This document shows positions 33,952 through 42,914 of a DNA stretch of 64,000 nt, in pieces. A program made the position numbers and the translations under genes. The notes below the pieces were generated by a model, which had not been told where the DNA came from, searched no databases, and worked only from the letters and a program-made list of their open reading frames with translations. The stretch's first letter is position 1, and the number at the start of each line of letters is the position of its first letter. Source of the stretch: Zymobacter sp047495495 (GTDB lineage: Bacteria > Pseudomonadota > Gammaproteobacteria > Pseudomonadales > Halomonadaceae); assembly GCF_047495495.1 (NCBI RefSeq), contig NZ_CP179930.1, forward strand, positions 1,736,001 to 1,800,000, read 5' to 3'.

Positions 33952-34350
33952 CTACTGCCCCATCGACAGCGTCTTGCTCATCAGGCTCTTGTGCGTACTC
34001 AGCACTTCGAGGTTGGCCTGATAGGAGCGTGACGCTGAAATCATGTTGACCATTTCTTCAGTCGGATCGACGTTCGGCATGGTGATATAGCCCTGCGCAT
34101 CCGCCATGGGATGGCCCGGCGAATACTCGCGGCGCAGCGGCCGCTGGTTTTCGACAACTTGGGAAACCGTGACGCCGCCAACGGCCTCGCCCGGCTGGAT
34201 GTCGGCCTGAAACACGACTTCGCGTGCCCGGTAAGGCTGTCCGTGCGGGTCAGCAACGCTGTCGGCGTTGGCCAAGTTGCTCGACACGGCGTTCATGCGC
34301 TGCGACTGGGCAGTCAGCGCGGAGCCCGAAATATCAAAGATGGACGGCAT
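33952..34350 (-). CDS. flgC: Proximal rod protein FlgC
   Basis: 132 residues. SIFDISGSALTAQSQRMNAVSSNLANADSVADPHGQPYRAREVVFQ and VDPTEEMVNMISASRSYQANLEVLSTHKSLMSKTLSMGQ match FlgC well. Follows flgB in the standard order. Confidence 0.96.
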   Translation of the reverse strand: MPSIFDISGSALTAQSQRMNAVSSNLANADSVADPHGQPYRAREVVFQADIQPGEAVGGVTVSQVVENQRPLRREYSPGHPMADAQGYITMPNVDPTEEMVNMISASRSYQANLEVLSTHKSLMSKTLSMGQ

Positions 34351-34471
34351 AAAACGTGTATTCCTTCTTTATCCTGATCTCACGCGCCACACCCTGAGTC
34401 AGAAACGACAGCGCAGTGGCCCGCGCGGCTGAGGTTCAGACCGCTTCGTGGCGCACTGCCGGAAGGCGCGC

Positions 34472-34894
34472 TCACTCGGAACCGCGCATCACCGTCGTCA
34501 TGCTCTGGATATGGTTGGTGATCATCTGAAGATCCGCCTGATAATGCAGACTGTTCTCAGCGAAGTTGACGCGCTCCATGTCCATATCCACGGTGTTGCC
34601 GTCGAGACTGGACTGCGCGGGAATGCGATACCCTAGCTGCGGATCATCCAGCGCACCGGAGGCCGTGCCTGCCATGTGCCCCGGTGACGTCACCGCTAGC
34701 GTACGGGCGCTGCTCATGCCCGCCTGAGAATCCTGAAGCGCCGCATCGAGCTGACTGCTGAAGTCGAAATCGCGCGCCTTATAGTTGGGGGTGTCCGCAT
34801 TGGCGATATTGGCAGACAGCACTTCCTGTCGCTGCGCGTGCAACGACAGCGACTGCTGCATGAAATTGAAGGATGCGTTCAGCTGGTCAAGCAT
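34472..34894 (-). CDS. flgB: Proximal rod protein FlgB
   Basis: 140 residues starting MLDQLNASFNFMQQSLSLHAQRQEVLSANIANADTPNYKARDFDF. I chose 34894 because TAGGA lies upstream and homologues begin here; a longer frame exists upstream. First gene of the minus-strand flg operon, divergent from flgA. Confidence 0.95.
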   Translation of the reverse strand: MLDQLNASFNFMQQSLSLHAQRQEVLSANIANADTPNYKARDFDFSSQLDAALQDSQAGMSSARTLAVTSPGHMAGTASGALDDPQLGYRIPAQSSLDGNTVDMDMERVNFAENSLHYQADLQMITNHIQSMTTVMRGSE

Positions 34895-35192
34895 GAGTCC
34901 TACCCTGATGCAATTTCCGATGGCAGCAGGATAGAAAGAAATCACCGTTTTCCATCGGGCGAATAACCTCGGGTTTTCGGGCTATTTCCCCTCTTCTTCA
35001 CTCAAGTGAATACGTACACTTGCTACACACCGAGGTGGTAGGCGGGCTCGTCATTCGATGCATAGAGATGGCACACGGGATGCCGATATCGCGCGCCCTT
35101 GCGACAACCACGGCGAGTCGATACTGCGGGTCAAGCAGACCGTCAGCGTTTAACAGGTGGCATACGGGTCAGTTACGAACAGAGGGGAAGTC
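34895..35192. promoter_or_regulatory. Divergent flgB/flgA control region
   Basis: About 300 bp between the divergent flgB and flgA starts. On the plus strand TAGAGATG (35063-35070), 11 bp, then GCCGATAT (35082-35089) resembles a FliA promoter for flgA: the -10 is good, the -35 weak. FlhDC boxes would be expected in this region, but I cannot place them with confidence. Confidence 0.45.
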
Positions 35193-35891
35193 ATGAAGCG
35201 ACGTGCATTGGGACTTGCAGCAGTGCTGCTGATATCAGCGAATGCAGCGGCCAGCGAAGAGCAGAGCGACCCACTCGTTTCAGTCGTCCAGCACTATGTT
35301 GAGCGCGTCGTGGCACAGCAGGAAACCTCTGGAAAGATCGTCGTAGACGTGGTCCCTGCTCTCACGAATGCAGGGCTCTGTCAGATGCCCTGCCCGTTCA
35401 TGCCAGCAGGACAGCGCATGCGGGGCAACATTACGGTGGGCGTGAAATGCGTCAACGAACAGGGCCATGACATGCCGCGCTACTATCGCGCACGTATCGG
35501 CATCGAAGATGATTACATCGTGGCCGCGCGCGACATGATGCCGGGCACCTTACTGTCCGCTTCCGATATCGACACGCAGCACGGCGATATCACGCGCCTG
35601 ACCACCGGCAATGCACCGCTGGCACGTGCCGCGGATGTCGTCGGTCAGCGCCTAACACGCCGCGTCGTGGCAGGCGCACCGCTGCAGACCACCATGGTCA
35701 AAGCTCCGCTCGTGATCACGCGCAATTCCCGCGTTACCGTCATCGCACGTCAGGCCGGTTTCACGATCACTGCGCAGGGTACGGCTATGGACGAAGCGCC
35801 TTCAGAGGGACAGTTGCGGGTGCGGATGGATTCGAAGAAGATCATCATGGCGAGGGCAACCGCCCCCGGCGAAGCGGTTGCTATCCATTAA
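35193..35891 (+). CDS. flgA: P-ring assembly chaperone FlgA
   Basis: 232 residues from the ATG at 35193, preceded by GAGGGGA, with a signal peptide (MKRRALGLAAVLLISANAAAS). The mature protein has a Cys pair CQMPCPF and a C-terminal SAF-type domain: VAARDMMPGTLLSASDIDTQHGDITRL, VVGQRLTRRVVAGAPLQTTMVKAPLVITRNSRVTVIARQAGFTITAQGTAMDEA. It acts in the periplasm to help FlgI assemble. Confidence 0.95.
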   Translation: MKRRALGLAAVLLISANAAASEEQSDPLVSVVQHYVERVVAQQETSGKIVVDVVPALTNAGLCQMPCPFMPAGQRMRGNITVGVKCVNEQGHDMPRYYRARIGIEDDYIVAARDMMPGTLLSASDIDTQHGDITRLTTGNAPLARAADVVGQRLTRRVVAGAPLQTTMVKAPLVITRNSRVTVIARQAGFTITAQGTAMDEAPSEGQLRVRMDSKKIIMARATAPGEAVAIH

Positions 35892-35949
35892 AGTTAGATA
35901 TGGGATAGCCTCTAGAGAAAGTGTTTACTCGCTTTTTTAATAAAAAGAC

Positions 35950-35976
35950 TAAAGCCGTCTGCCCGAGTGCCGATAT
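35950..35976 (+). promoter_or_regulatory. FliA (sigma-28) promoter for flgMN
   Basis: TAAAGCCG (35950-35957), 11 bp, GCCGATAT (35969-35976). TAAAG and GCCGATA match the consensus and the spacing is exact. Such a promoter allows FliA to raise the level of its own anti-sigma factor, as known in enteric bacteria. Confidence 0.82.
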
Positions 35977-36070
35977 CACCCGTGCAGGTCCGGAGAATAC
36001 CTGCTTTGCCTTTTGAACACATGTCTAATAAATGCTGGATGCCTTTGGCATCTTTCAAGGATACGCCACT

Positions 36071-36361
36071 ATGAAAATCAACCAGATCAATGGCGCTGTT
36101 GCCACGTTGAGCAGCTCGAATACGGCCGCTTCCGAGCGGGCCGACGACACTCGCACGGCGTCCACTTCCCGCGCACCGGAAAGTTCTGCCACGTGGCAGT
36201 CCACGGTATCCGAAACCGTGTCCGACAACAGCCAAGACATCGACACTGCACGCGTGAGCAAGATTCGAGAAGCCATTCAGAACGGTGAGTTCAAAATCGA
36301 CGTTGAAAAGATCGCTGACGGTCTGATCGACGACACCCGTCGCTATCTCGATCAGGATTAG
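36071..36361 (+). CDS. flgM: Anti-sigma-28 factor FlgM
   Basis: 96 residues from MKINQINGAV, with AAGGA upstream; the frame extends further but without a ribosome site. A disordered Ser/Thr-rich N-terminus and the C-terminal helices VSKIREAIQNGEFKIDVEKIADGLIDDTRRYLDQD are those of FlgM. It binds FliA and is exported when the hook is complete. Confidence 0.93.
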   Translation: MKINQINGAVATLSSSNTAASERADDTRTASTSRAPESSATWQSTVSETVSDNSQDIDTARVSKIREAIQNGEFKIDVEKIADGLIDDTRRYLDQD

Positions 36362-36431
36362 GCCATACCCGGCCTGCCAGGCCGTCTGAAGGCGGCCTGA
36401 TTGTCCATTCCTGCTGCAACACGGAGACTCC

Positions 36432-36899
36432 ATGACGACAGCTCGTACCCTTTCACACGCCCTGGAGCAGATGAGCAACGCCCTTGCCGAGCTCAGAGTG
36501 CTTATGCGCCGCGAACACGAACTGTTTGCTCATGCAAACATCGACATCGCCGCACTCAGTGAGATTACACAGCAAAAAGCACAGCTGCTCGGACAGCTCG
36601 AAACGTTCGAACAGCAGCGTCGTGAAGTCATCGAACAACAGGGATTCAACGGCCGCGACCGCGATGCCAGCCTGGCAGCCGCCGATGCCATCGGTGAAGG
36701 CGAACGCTGGCAGGATATTCTGGAAATAGCCCGCCAAGTGAAGTCGATGAATGCCGTCAGTGCGACCATCATCGAAGAACGCTCTCGTATCGAGCGTCAG
36801 CTGATGAAGGCTATTCGCCCGGAAGAAAGCGAACCGCTCTACGGTGCCAGCGGCCGCCCGCAACGCCACCGTGCTTCGCGGTACCGCGTCGTCGGCTAA
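36432..36899 (+). CDS. flgN: FlgK/FlgL export chaperone FlgN
   Basis: 155 residues, almost wholly helical, ending with LYGASGRPQRHRASRYRVVG, typical of FlgN. Follows flgM in the usual order; a GC-rich hairpin (CAGGCCG/CGGCCTG) lies in the gap between them. It escorts FlgK and FlgL to the export gate. Confidence 0.9.
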   Translation: MTTARTLSHALEQMSNALAELRVLMRREHELFAHANIDIAALSEITQQKAQLLGQLETFEQQRREVIEQQGFNGRDRDASLAAADAIGEGERWQDILEIARQVKSMNAVSATIIEERSRIERQLMKAIRPEESEPLYGASGRPQRHRASRYRVVG

Positions 36900-36998
36900 G
36901 TCCGCACAAAATTACTGCGGAACGTCTTCGACCGGCTTTACGCAGCATGAACACGCCGGCAGCGCAGGCCATGCTGACGTCAGAAGCCTTGCCCGAAC

Positions 36999-37034
36999 AA
37001 AAAAAGCGGAGCACCGATGGCAGGGTGCTCCGCT
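36999..37034 (-). terminator. Terminator of phnP
   Basis: AGCGGAGCACC (37005-37015) and GGTGCTCCGCT (37024-37034) form an 11-bp perfect stem. On the minus strand seven T residues follow. It may also limit read-through from flgN. The 220 bp between it and phnP hold no gene I can support. Confidence 0.8.
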
Positions 37035-37255
37035 AAACGCGCCATTGCGTCTATCGGTATGACCTCTCTTCTTTCGTACTTGTACCCTCACCTCCTTTAC
37101 TCTTAGGTTGCATCAGTACCGCTGACGGCGGCCGGTTTCTCTCCGGTGCTGTATGACGTCGCGCCCTCACACTAAGCGTCACTCATTGCGTGGCATGAGC
37201 GGCAACCCTCATCGTCTCCTCGCGATCGCGCCACTCTCTTTCCAAGTCACACGCA

Positions 37256-38026
37256 TCACAGCGTAAAGCTCATACCATCCCGCGCGACCTGCACGCCTTG
37301 CGGCAGCACGTGTGTCTGCAGGTAAACATCCAACGCGTGTCCGATATGCGTCAGGTAGGTCTCCTGCGGACGCAGACGGACATGGATATGCAACGCACTT
37401 GTCAGATCATTATGGTTGCGCGGCATGACCGCGGCAGGCGGCTCTGTGCAGTCGATGATCAGCCGATCCAATGTGCCCTGCTGCTCAAGAAACTGCAGGG
37501 TTTCGTCGGGCAACCCCACCGTATCGGTCAGATAGGCGATACGGCACTCCGAGGTTTCGATCAGATACCCCAGCGTCGGACGCGAGTGGTTCAGCGGCAC
37601 CGGGGGGATCCTAAGCCGATTGAGGTGCAGCGGCTGAAAGGCCGTCAGCGGCGGCTTGAAATCCAGCATGCCCGGGTGCTTGAACAGATCATCGCACCCC
37701 GCCGGATCGGGCGGCCCATAGACGGGAATCGGCTTGCCGACACCCCAGCGCAGCGGAAAGAGCCCCTGCACATGATCCATATGATAATGGGTCAACAGGA
37801 TGCAACGCTGCGTATACATGGACAGCCACGGCGCCAGCGACGGCAACCCCGCGTCGATCAGCAGAATGCCCTCAGGACTGTAAAGCGCGGCACAGCAGGA
37901 GTGCCGTCGCCAGCGAGATTCAAGCTGAGCGCGATGGCAGACGTCGCTCAGCAGTCTATGTGCGCCACAGCCGTTTGTTGTTGTGGGCGGGGAATTCGCG
38001 CCATCAGACGCTAGCGCACAACACAT
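37256..38026 (-). CDS. phnP: Phosphoribosyl 1,2-cyclic phosphate phosphodiesterase-like protein (PhnP)
   Basis: 256 residues. From residue 80 on it is very close to enteric PhnP: LLTHYHMDHVQGLFPLRWGVGKPIPVYGPPDPAGCDDLFKHPGMLDF, with the metallo-beta-lactamase motif HYHMDH and later NHSRPTLGYLIET, LTDTVGLP and LTHIGHALD. PhnP opens ribosyl cyclic phosphate in the carbon-phosphorus lyase pathway. No other phn gene is near. The N-terminal 45 residues, including the Cys-rich segment that binds a structural zinc in enteric PhnP, are poorly conserved and the true start is uncertain. Confidence 0.85.
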   Translation of the reverse strand: MCCALASDGANSPPTTTNGCGAHRLLSDVCHRAQLESRWRRHSCCAALYSPEGILLIDAGLPSLAPWLSMYTQRCILLTHYHMDHVQGLFPLRWGVGKPIPVYGPPDPAGCDDLFKHPGMLDFKPPLTAFQPLHLNRLRIPPVPLNHSRPTLGYLIETSECRIAYLTDTVGLPDETLQFLEQQGTLDRLIIDCTEPPAAVMPRNHNDLTSALHIHVRLRPQETYLTHIGHALDVYLQTHVLPQGVQVARDGMSFTL

Positions 38027-38049
38027 CCATACTCAGGTATGGCCGGAAC

Positions 38050-38078
38050 AAAAAAGCTCCGCCGTAGCGAAGCTTTTT
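38050..38078. terminator. Bidirectional terminator between flhA and phnP
   Basis: AAAAAGCT..CGC and GCG..AGCTTTTT pair around CGTA, with A and T runs at both ends. It ends the flhBA unit. Confidence 0.78.
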
Positions 38079-38115
38079 CATCCCGAACCCTATAAAAGAG
38101 GGTTGGAGGGGTAGA

Positions 38116-40200
38116 TCAGTGGCTGCCGATAATGGTGGCGTAACGCACGATACGATCGTCCGGAATTTCTGCTTGGGACAGAATGCCCAGCTGCGGTATA
38201 CGGCGCAGCAGGAAATGCGCCAGCAGTGGTCGCAGCAGCGGCGGCACAATCAGTACGATCGGCTCACCGGCATTCTGCTGAGTTGCAACCGCGGCCTCTG
38301 CCCGCTCGATCAGCATATCGGCCAGCCCCGGTTCGAGGGCACTGCCGTTCTGCATGGCCTGGCTTAGGATGTGCTCCAACTGCCCGTCCAGACCGATCAC
38401 GTTTAGCGTCTTGTCACTGCCGAACCAGTACTGGGTAATGGCACCACCCAGCGCGGCACGTACCACCACCGTGAGTTCGTTGGGGTCTTTGGTCTGCGCA
38501 CTGTGCACCGCCAGCGTTTCAAGAAGAGTACGCATATCGCGAATCGGTACTTCTTCACGCAGCAGGTTCTTCAGAATCTGCATCAGAATATCCAGCGTGA
38601 TCGGTTTAGGCACAACATCCTTGACCAGCTCGGGAGCCGCTTCGCTGACGCGGTCCAGCAGCGCCTGTGTCTCGGTGCGGCCTAACAGATCACCGGCATG
38701 GCGACGCATCAGATCGTTGAGGTGTGTTGCGATAACCGTGCTGGCATCGACCACCGTATAACCGAGCAGCTGCGCGCGGTTCTGTTCCTTCTCGGAGACC
38801 CATGTGGCAGGCAATCCGAAGGCGGGGTCTTCCGTCGTCCGCCCTTCTACGCTACCGACAACACCACCTGGGTCGATTGCCAGCCATTCGCCCGGCCACG
38901 CTTCACCCTCGCCCTTCTCGACACCGTTGAGTGAGATGCGGTACCCCTGCGGGGTCAGGTTAAGATCATCCTTGATATGCACGACCGGCGGCAGGAACCC
39001 GATTTCCTGAGCGAACTTCTTGCGCACGTTGCGGATGCGGTTCAGCAGCTCATTGCCTTGGTTCTTATCCACCAGCGTGATCAGGCGATAGCCGATCTCC
39101 AGCGACAGCGGCTCAATGATCGACACGTCCTTCCAACTGGCTTCGACATTCTCGGGCGCCTTGGTGGCATTGGCCACTGCATCACGCACCTCTTTCTTCT
39201 CTTCGGTAGGCGTGCGATGGGACAGCCACCACGCCATGCCACACAGCATCGCAGTAAACAGCAGGAAGACCAGCGTCGGCATACCCGGTACGATCCCCAG
39301 CAGCCCCATCACCCCCCCGGCCAGATACAGCACCTTGGGGTTAGTGAATAGCTGAGACAGCAACTGCTGACCAACGTCCTGTTCGGTGCGCACGCGCGAT
39401 ACCGTGACACCCGCAGCGGTCGAAATGACCAGTGCCGGAATCTGGGCCACCAGACCATCACCGATGGTCAACAGCGTATAGGTATGCGCGGCGGAACCTA
39501 AGTCCAGCGAGTGCTGCCCGACCCCAATCACCAAACCACCGATGATATTGATGATCATGATCATGATACCGGCAATGGCATCACCGCGGACGAACTTACT
39601 CGCACCGTCCATGGAACCGAAGAAGTCGGCTTCCTGACCGATTTCCTCGCGCCGCTTGCGCGCTTCCTTCTCGTTGATCAGGCCCGCATTCAGATCGGCG
39701 TCGATAGCCATCTGCTTACCCGGCATCGCATCCAATACGAAACGCGCTCCGACCTCGGCAATACGTTCCGAACCCTTGGTGATAACCATGAAGTTGATGA
39801 CGACCAGAATGATGAACACCACCATACCGACGGCGAAGTTACCACCGACGAGGAATTCGGCGAAGGCCTCGACCACTCGCCCGGCAGCGTCTTCACCCTC
39901 ATGTCCATGCATCAGGATGACACGCGTCGACGCCACGTTGAGCGACAGTCGCAGCAGTGTGGAGAACAGCAGCACGGCCGGAAACGCCGCAAACTCCAGC
40001 GGCTTGGTCGTGAACATGCTGACCAACAGCACCATCACCGACAGCGTGATGTTGAAGGTAAAGAAGAGGTCCAGCACGAAAGGCGGCAGCGGCAGGATCA
40101 TCATTGACAGGATCATGATGATCAACACCGGGCCGGCCAGCAGCTTCATCTGGCCGCCCGCCAGTGCAGAACCTCCGAGGAAGCGGTTCATGGTGATCAT
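38116..40200 (-). CDS. flhA: Flagellar export gate protein FlhA
   Basis: 694 residues, the family length. Eight membrane segments in the N-terminal half, conserved FPAVLLFSTLLRLSLNVASTRVIL, the FHIPEP-type loop VGARFVLDAMPGKQMAIDADLNAGLI, and a cytosolic export-gate domain to the C-terminus. It forms the nonameric gate that passes substrates from chaperones to the channel. The next start upstream (MNRFLG) is nine bases in and equally possible. Confidence 0.97.
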   Translation of the reverse strand: MITMNRFLGGSALAGGQMKLLAGPVLIIMILSMMILPLPPFVLDLFFTFNITLSVMVLLVSMFTTKPLEFAAFPAVLLFSTLLRLSLNVASTRVILMHGHEGEDAAGRVVEAFAEFLVGGNFAVGMVVFIILVVINFMVITKGSERIAEVGARFVLDAMPGKQMAIDADLNAGLINEKEARKRREEIGQEADFFGSMDGASKFVRGDAIAGIMIMIINIIGGLVIGVGQHSLDLGSAAHTYTLLTIGDGLVAQIPALVISTAAGVTVSRVRTEQDVGQQLLSQLFTNPKVLYLAGGVMGLLGIVPGMPTLVFLLFTAMLCGMAWWLSHRTPTEEKKEVRDAVANATKAPENVEASWKDVSIIEPLSLEIGYRLITLVDKNQGNELLNRIRNVRKKFAQEIGFLPPVVHIKDDLNLTPQGYRISLNGVEKGEGEAWPGEWLAIDPGGVVGSVEGRTTEDPAFGLPATWVSEKEQNRAQLLGYTVVDASTVIATHLNDLMRRHAGDLLGRTETQALLDRVSEAAPELVKDVVPKPITLDILMQILKNLLREEVPIRDMRTLLETLAVHSAQTKDPNELTVVVRAALGGAITQYWFGSDKTLNVIGLDGQLEHILSQAMQNGSALEPGLADMLIERAEAAVATQQNAGEPIVLIVPPLLRPLLAHFLLRRIPQLGILSQAEIPDDRIVRYATIIGSH

Positions 40201-40234
40201 GCGTACTCAGCCTTCAGCATAATGATTGACAGGT

Positions 40235-41383
40235 TCATGAGGTCTGACTCCTGGTTTGAGGGTCCACCAGCTCTTCAGGAATATCGAAGTCCTGTGGCTC
40301 GTCTGGCATCTCGGTGCCATTGAGACGCGCCTGATCGAGGCGATAGACCCACGCCAACACTTCCGCGACGGCGGCATACAGCCCCTGCGGGATCTCATGC
40401 TCGAGATCGCAGTAGTGATAGAGAGAACGCGCCAGAGGCGGCGCTTCCAATACGGGAATGTCATGTTCGGCCGCGACTTCGCGGATACGGAACGCCACCT
40501 CATCGCTCCCTTTCGCCACCAGTATCGGGGCAGGCATGCCCTCCTGATAGCGCAGCGCCGCCGCATAGTGCGTCGGGTTGGTCACGATGACGTTGGCCGT
40601 CGGCACTTCCGCCATCATGCGCCGGCGTGCCATCGCCTGCTGCTGCTGACGGATCTTGCCTTTGATATGGGGGTCCCCTTCGGACTCTTTGTGCTCGCGC
40701 TTGATCTCTTCCTTCGACATCTTCAGCTTCTTGAAATGGCTGTACAGCTGATACGGCACGTCTACGGCTACGACCGCGATGAAGGCCAGTACGCTCAGCA
40801 CTACGCCCTGCGCGATCATCGACATCGCGTCGATACAGGCACTGCCCACCGACAGACTGGACAATGCCAGCAGCCGATCACGGTGCGCGCGAATGAAGTA
40901 CCACACCACCAGTCCGATCAACCCCGTTTTCAGTACGGCCTTGATCATCTCGGATAGCCCATGCATTGAGAACATGCGCTTGAGGCCGCTCAGCGGATTA
41001 AGCTTGGTGATATCAGGCGTCAGGGATTTAGTCGTGAACACCCAGCCCCCCAGCAGCATGGGGGCTAGCAGTGCCGTCAGAGTCAGTGCGATCATGACGG
41101 GCATCATCGCCAGAGCACCGCCTACTAATAAGGAAGCGCAATGCTGGAGTGATGCCGGCAAATCGAACAGCAACTGATGATCAAACTGCAAGCCCTTCAT
41201 CATGACGTCGAACAGATAACGGCTCATCCAGCCACTGCCGATCCAGAGGGTCGCGATACCAACGACCAACATGACAAAGCTGGACAGCTCCCTTGACCGG
41301 GCAATCTGTCCTTCCTCCCGCGCCTTTTCTATTCGTCGGGCTGTCGGGGCTTCTGTCTTGTCCTGTGCGCTGTTATCAGACAT
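40235..41383 (-). CDS. flhB: Flagellar export switch protein FlhB
   Basis: 382 residues from MSDNSAQDKTEAPTARRIEKAREEGQIARSRELSS, with AGGG upstream. Four membrane helices follow, then the cytosolic part with the autocleavage motif NPTH (residues 269-272) in VIVTNPTHYAAAL. The C-terminal domain ends with LEHEIPQGLYAAVAEVLAWVYRLDQ. It switches export from hook to filament proteins together with FliK. Confidence 0.97.
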   Translation of the reverse strand: MSDNSAQDKTEAPTARRIEKAREEGQIARSRELSSFVMLVVGIATLWIGSGWMSRYLFDVMMKGLQFDHQLLFDLPASLQHCASLLVGGALAMMPVMIALTLTALLAPMLLGGWVFTTKSLTPDITKLNPLSGLKRMFSMHGLSEMIKAVLKTGLIGLVVWYFIRAHRDRLLALSSLSVGSACIDAMSMIAQGVVLSVLAFIAVVAVDVPYQLYSHFKKLKMSKEEIKREHKESEGDPHIKGKIRQQQQAMARRRMMAEVPTANVIVTNPTHYAAALRYQEGMPAPILVAKGSDEVAFRIREVAAEHDIPVLEAPPLARSLYHYCDLEHEIPQGLYAAVAEVLAWVYRLDQARLNGTEMPDEPQDFDIPEELVDPQTRSQTS

Positions 41384-41573
41384 GCATATCCCTGGATCGC
41401 TGGACGAAATACGCAGCATGCGCTTTCGACCGTCAGCTCAAAGCGGATGGCCCGATACGTCAGAGGGAGACCGGAGTAATCCGTGGCTAGAGAGGCTGCT
41501 CTGCGCTCGCGAGGGAAGGAGCGCCAGAGAGCAATGGGGATATGGTAGAGAGGTAAAAGAAGGAAGGAAGATA

Positions 41574-41618
41574 GAAAAAGATCGGAGTAACGTCGGCTGT
41601 TCCGACGATTACTCCGAT
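41574..41618 (-). terminator. Terminator of the che-mot operon
   Basis: ATCGGAGTAA-CGTCGG and CCGACG-ATTACTCCGAT form a long, nearly perfect stem around CTGTT; on the minus strand a T5 run follows. It lies 27 bp after cheZ and before flhB. Confidence 0.85.
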
Positions 41619-41645
41619 GAACATCGTTTCCAACACGAGAAAGTA

Positions 41646-42329
41646 TCAGAAACCCAGACTGTCCAGCAGGTCGTCCACCTGCTGCTGGTTGGCCACGACT
41701 TCCTTGCCGTCCGCCTTGATAGCGGGACCGTTGAGCAGCTCGCTGCCATCCTTCTGCTCTTGTTCCTTCGCCTGCTGGCGTGCACGAACAAACTGTTCGC
41801 TCTTTTCAGGCGGGAGATAATCGAGCAGTGCTTCGATCAGCTCTTTTTCCAGGGAGGTCATGGTCTCGATCATTTTCTTGACCAGCTGACCCGTGATGTC
41901 CTGGAACTCCTGCGCCATGATCACTTCCAGCAGCTTGGCATTGATCTCTTCTGACGCCGGAGGTACCTGCTGTAGGAACGCACGCGTTTCCTTCACCAAG
42001 TTCATGACCTGCGGGGTGTCGAAAGGACCATCGAACCAAGACTGCCAGCGTAATTCGAGTTCACGGGCTTCCTCACCCATCTTCTCCTGCATCGGACGCG
42101 CGACTTCGATCGCCGACAGAGAACGGTTGGCAGCGCTTTCCGTCATGTTGGCGATATAGTTCAAGCGGTCGCACACATCGGGAATGGATTCAGAAGCGCG
42201 TCGCACCTCTTCCTCCAGCCCCAGCTCGCGCATGCTTTCGTTCAGCAGGCGCGCCATGCGTCCAATGCGGCCCAGAAGCTCTGCAGCCTCTTTGTCACGC
42301 TCGTGAAGAGGTTTGTGCTCGTCGGCCAT
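41646..42329 (-). CDS. cheZ: Chemotaxis phosphatase CheZ
   Basis: 227 residues, mostly helical. The catalytic region MAQEFQDITGQLVKKMIETM contains the glutamine that attacks phospho-CheY, and the C-terminal QQQVDDLLDSLGF is the CheY-binding peptide. Last gene of the che operon, after cheY. Presence of CheZ supports a gamma- or betaproteobacterial host. Confidence 0.95.
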   Translation of the reverse strand: MADEHKPLHERDKEAAELLGRIGRMARLLNESMRELGLEEEVRRASESIPDVCDRLNYIANMTESAANRSLSAIEVARPMQEKMGEEARELELRWQSWFDGPFDTPQVMNLVKETRAFLQQVPPASEEINAKLLEVIMAQEFQDITGQLVKKMIETMTSLEKELIEALLDYLPPEKSEQFVRARQQAKEQEQKDGSELLNGPAIKADGKEVVANQQQVDDLLDSLGF

Positions 42330-42434
42330 TGTTATCTCCGTATTGCCAAGGGCTGATCTCGCAACGATGTGCCGATCATCTGCTCATTCGGGCGAACAGT
42401 CCCGGCGAGCGGGCCCGCATTTCCCGACGTGGGA

Positions 42435-42824
42435 CTACTTTCCGAGTTTCTCGAAAATCTTGTTCAGCTTTTCTTCCAGCGTGCCGGCCGTAAACGGTTT
42501 GACGACATAGCCGCTGGCGCCTGCCTGAGCCGCTTCGATGATGTTTTCCTTCTTGGCTTCCGCCGTCACCATCAATACGGGCAGGTGCTTAAGTTGATCG
42601 TCCTGACGGATCTGCTTGAGCATTTCCAGACCATCCAGGTTCGGCATGTTCCAGTCGGATACGACAAAGTCGAAGCTGCCTTCACGCAGCTTGTTCAGTG
42701 CATCCACACCGTCTTCCGCTTCCTCAACGTTCGCGTAGCCCAGCTCTTTGAGCAGGTTACGCACGATACGACGCATGGTGGGGAAATCGTCGATAACCAG
42801 AAACTTCATGTTCTTGTCAGACAT
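42435..42824 (-). CDS. cheY: Chemotaxis response regulator CheY
   Basis: 129 residues from MSDKNMKFLVIDDFPTMRRI. Acidic pocket Asp12/Asp13, phosphorylation site Asp57 in VVSDWNMPNLDG, and the Lys of VVKPF near the end are all in place. It binds the motor switch when phosphorylated by CheA. A longer frame upstream lacks a ribosome site. Confidence 0.97.
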   Translation of the reverse strand: MSDKNMKFLVIDDFPTMRRIVRNLLKELGYANVEEAEDGVDALNKLREGSFDFVVSDWNMPNLDGLEMLKQIRQDDQLKHLPVLMVTAEAKKENIIEAAQAGASGYVVKPFTAGTLEEKLNKIFEKLGK

Positions 42825-42914
42825 AGTGATCTCACATTGATCAGAGAATCCATGATCGATCCGCACCATTCATGACGCTGCTCCGCAGTCATCCACGATG
42901 GGCAGACCTGTCCA

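Noticed and set aside
39511..40107. Long antisense frames over flhA, cheZ, cheB, cheA and motA
   Set aside because: They mirror codon bias of the genes on the other strand, are rich in His/Arg/Asp and lack ribosome sites.
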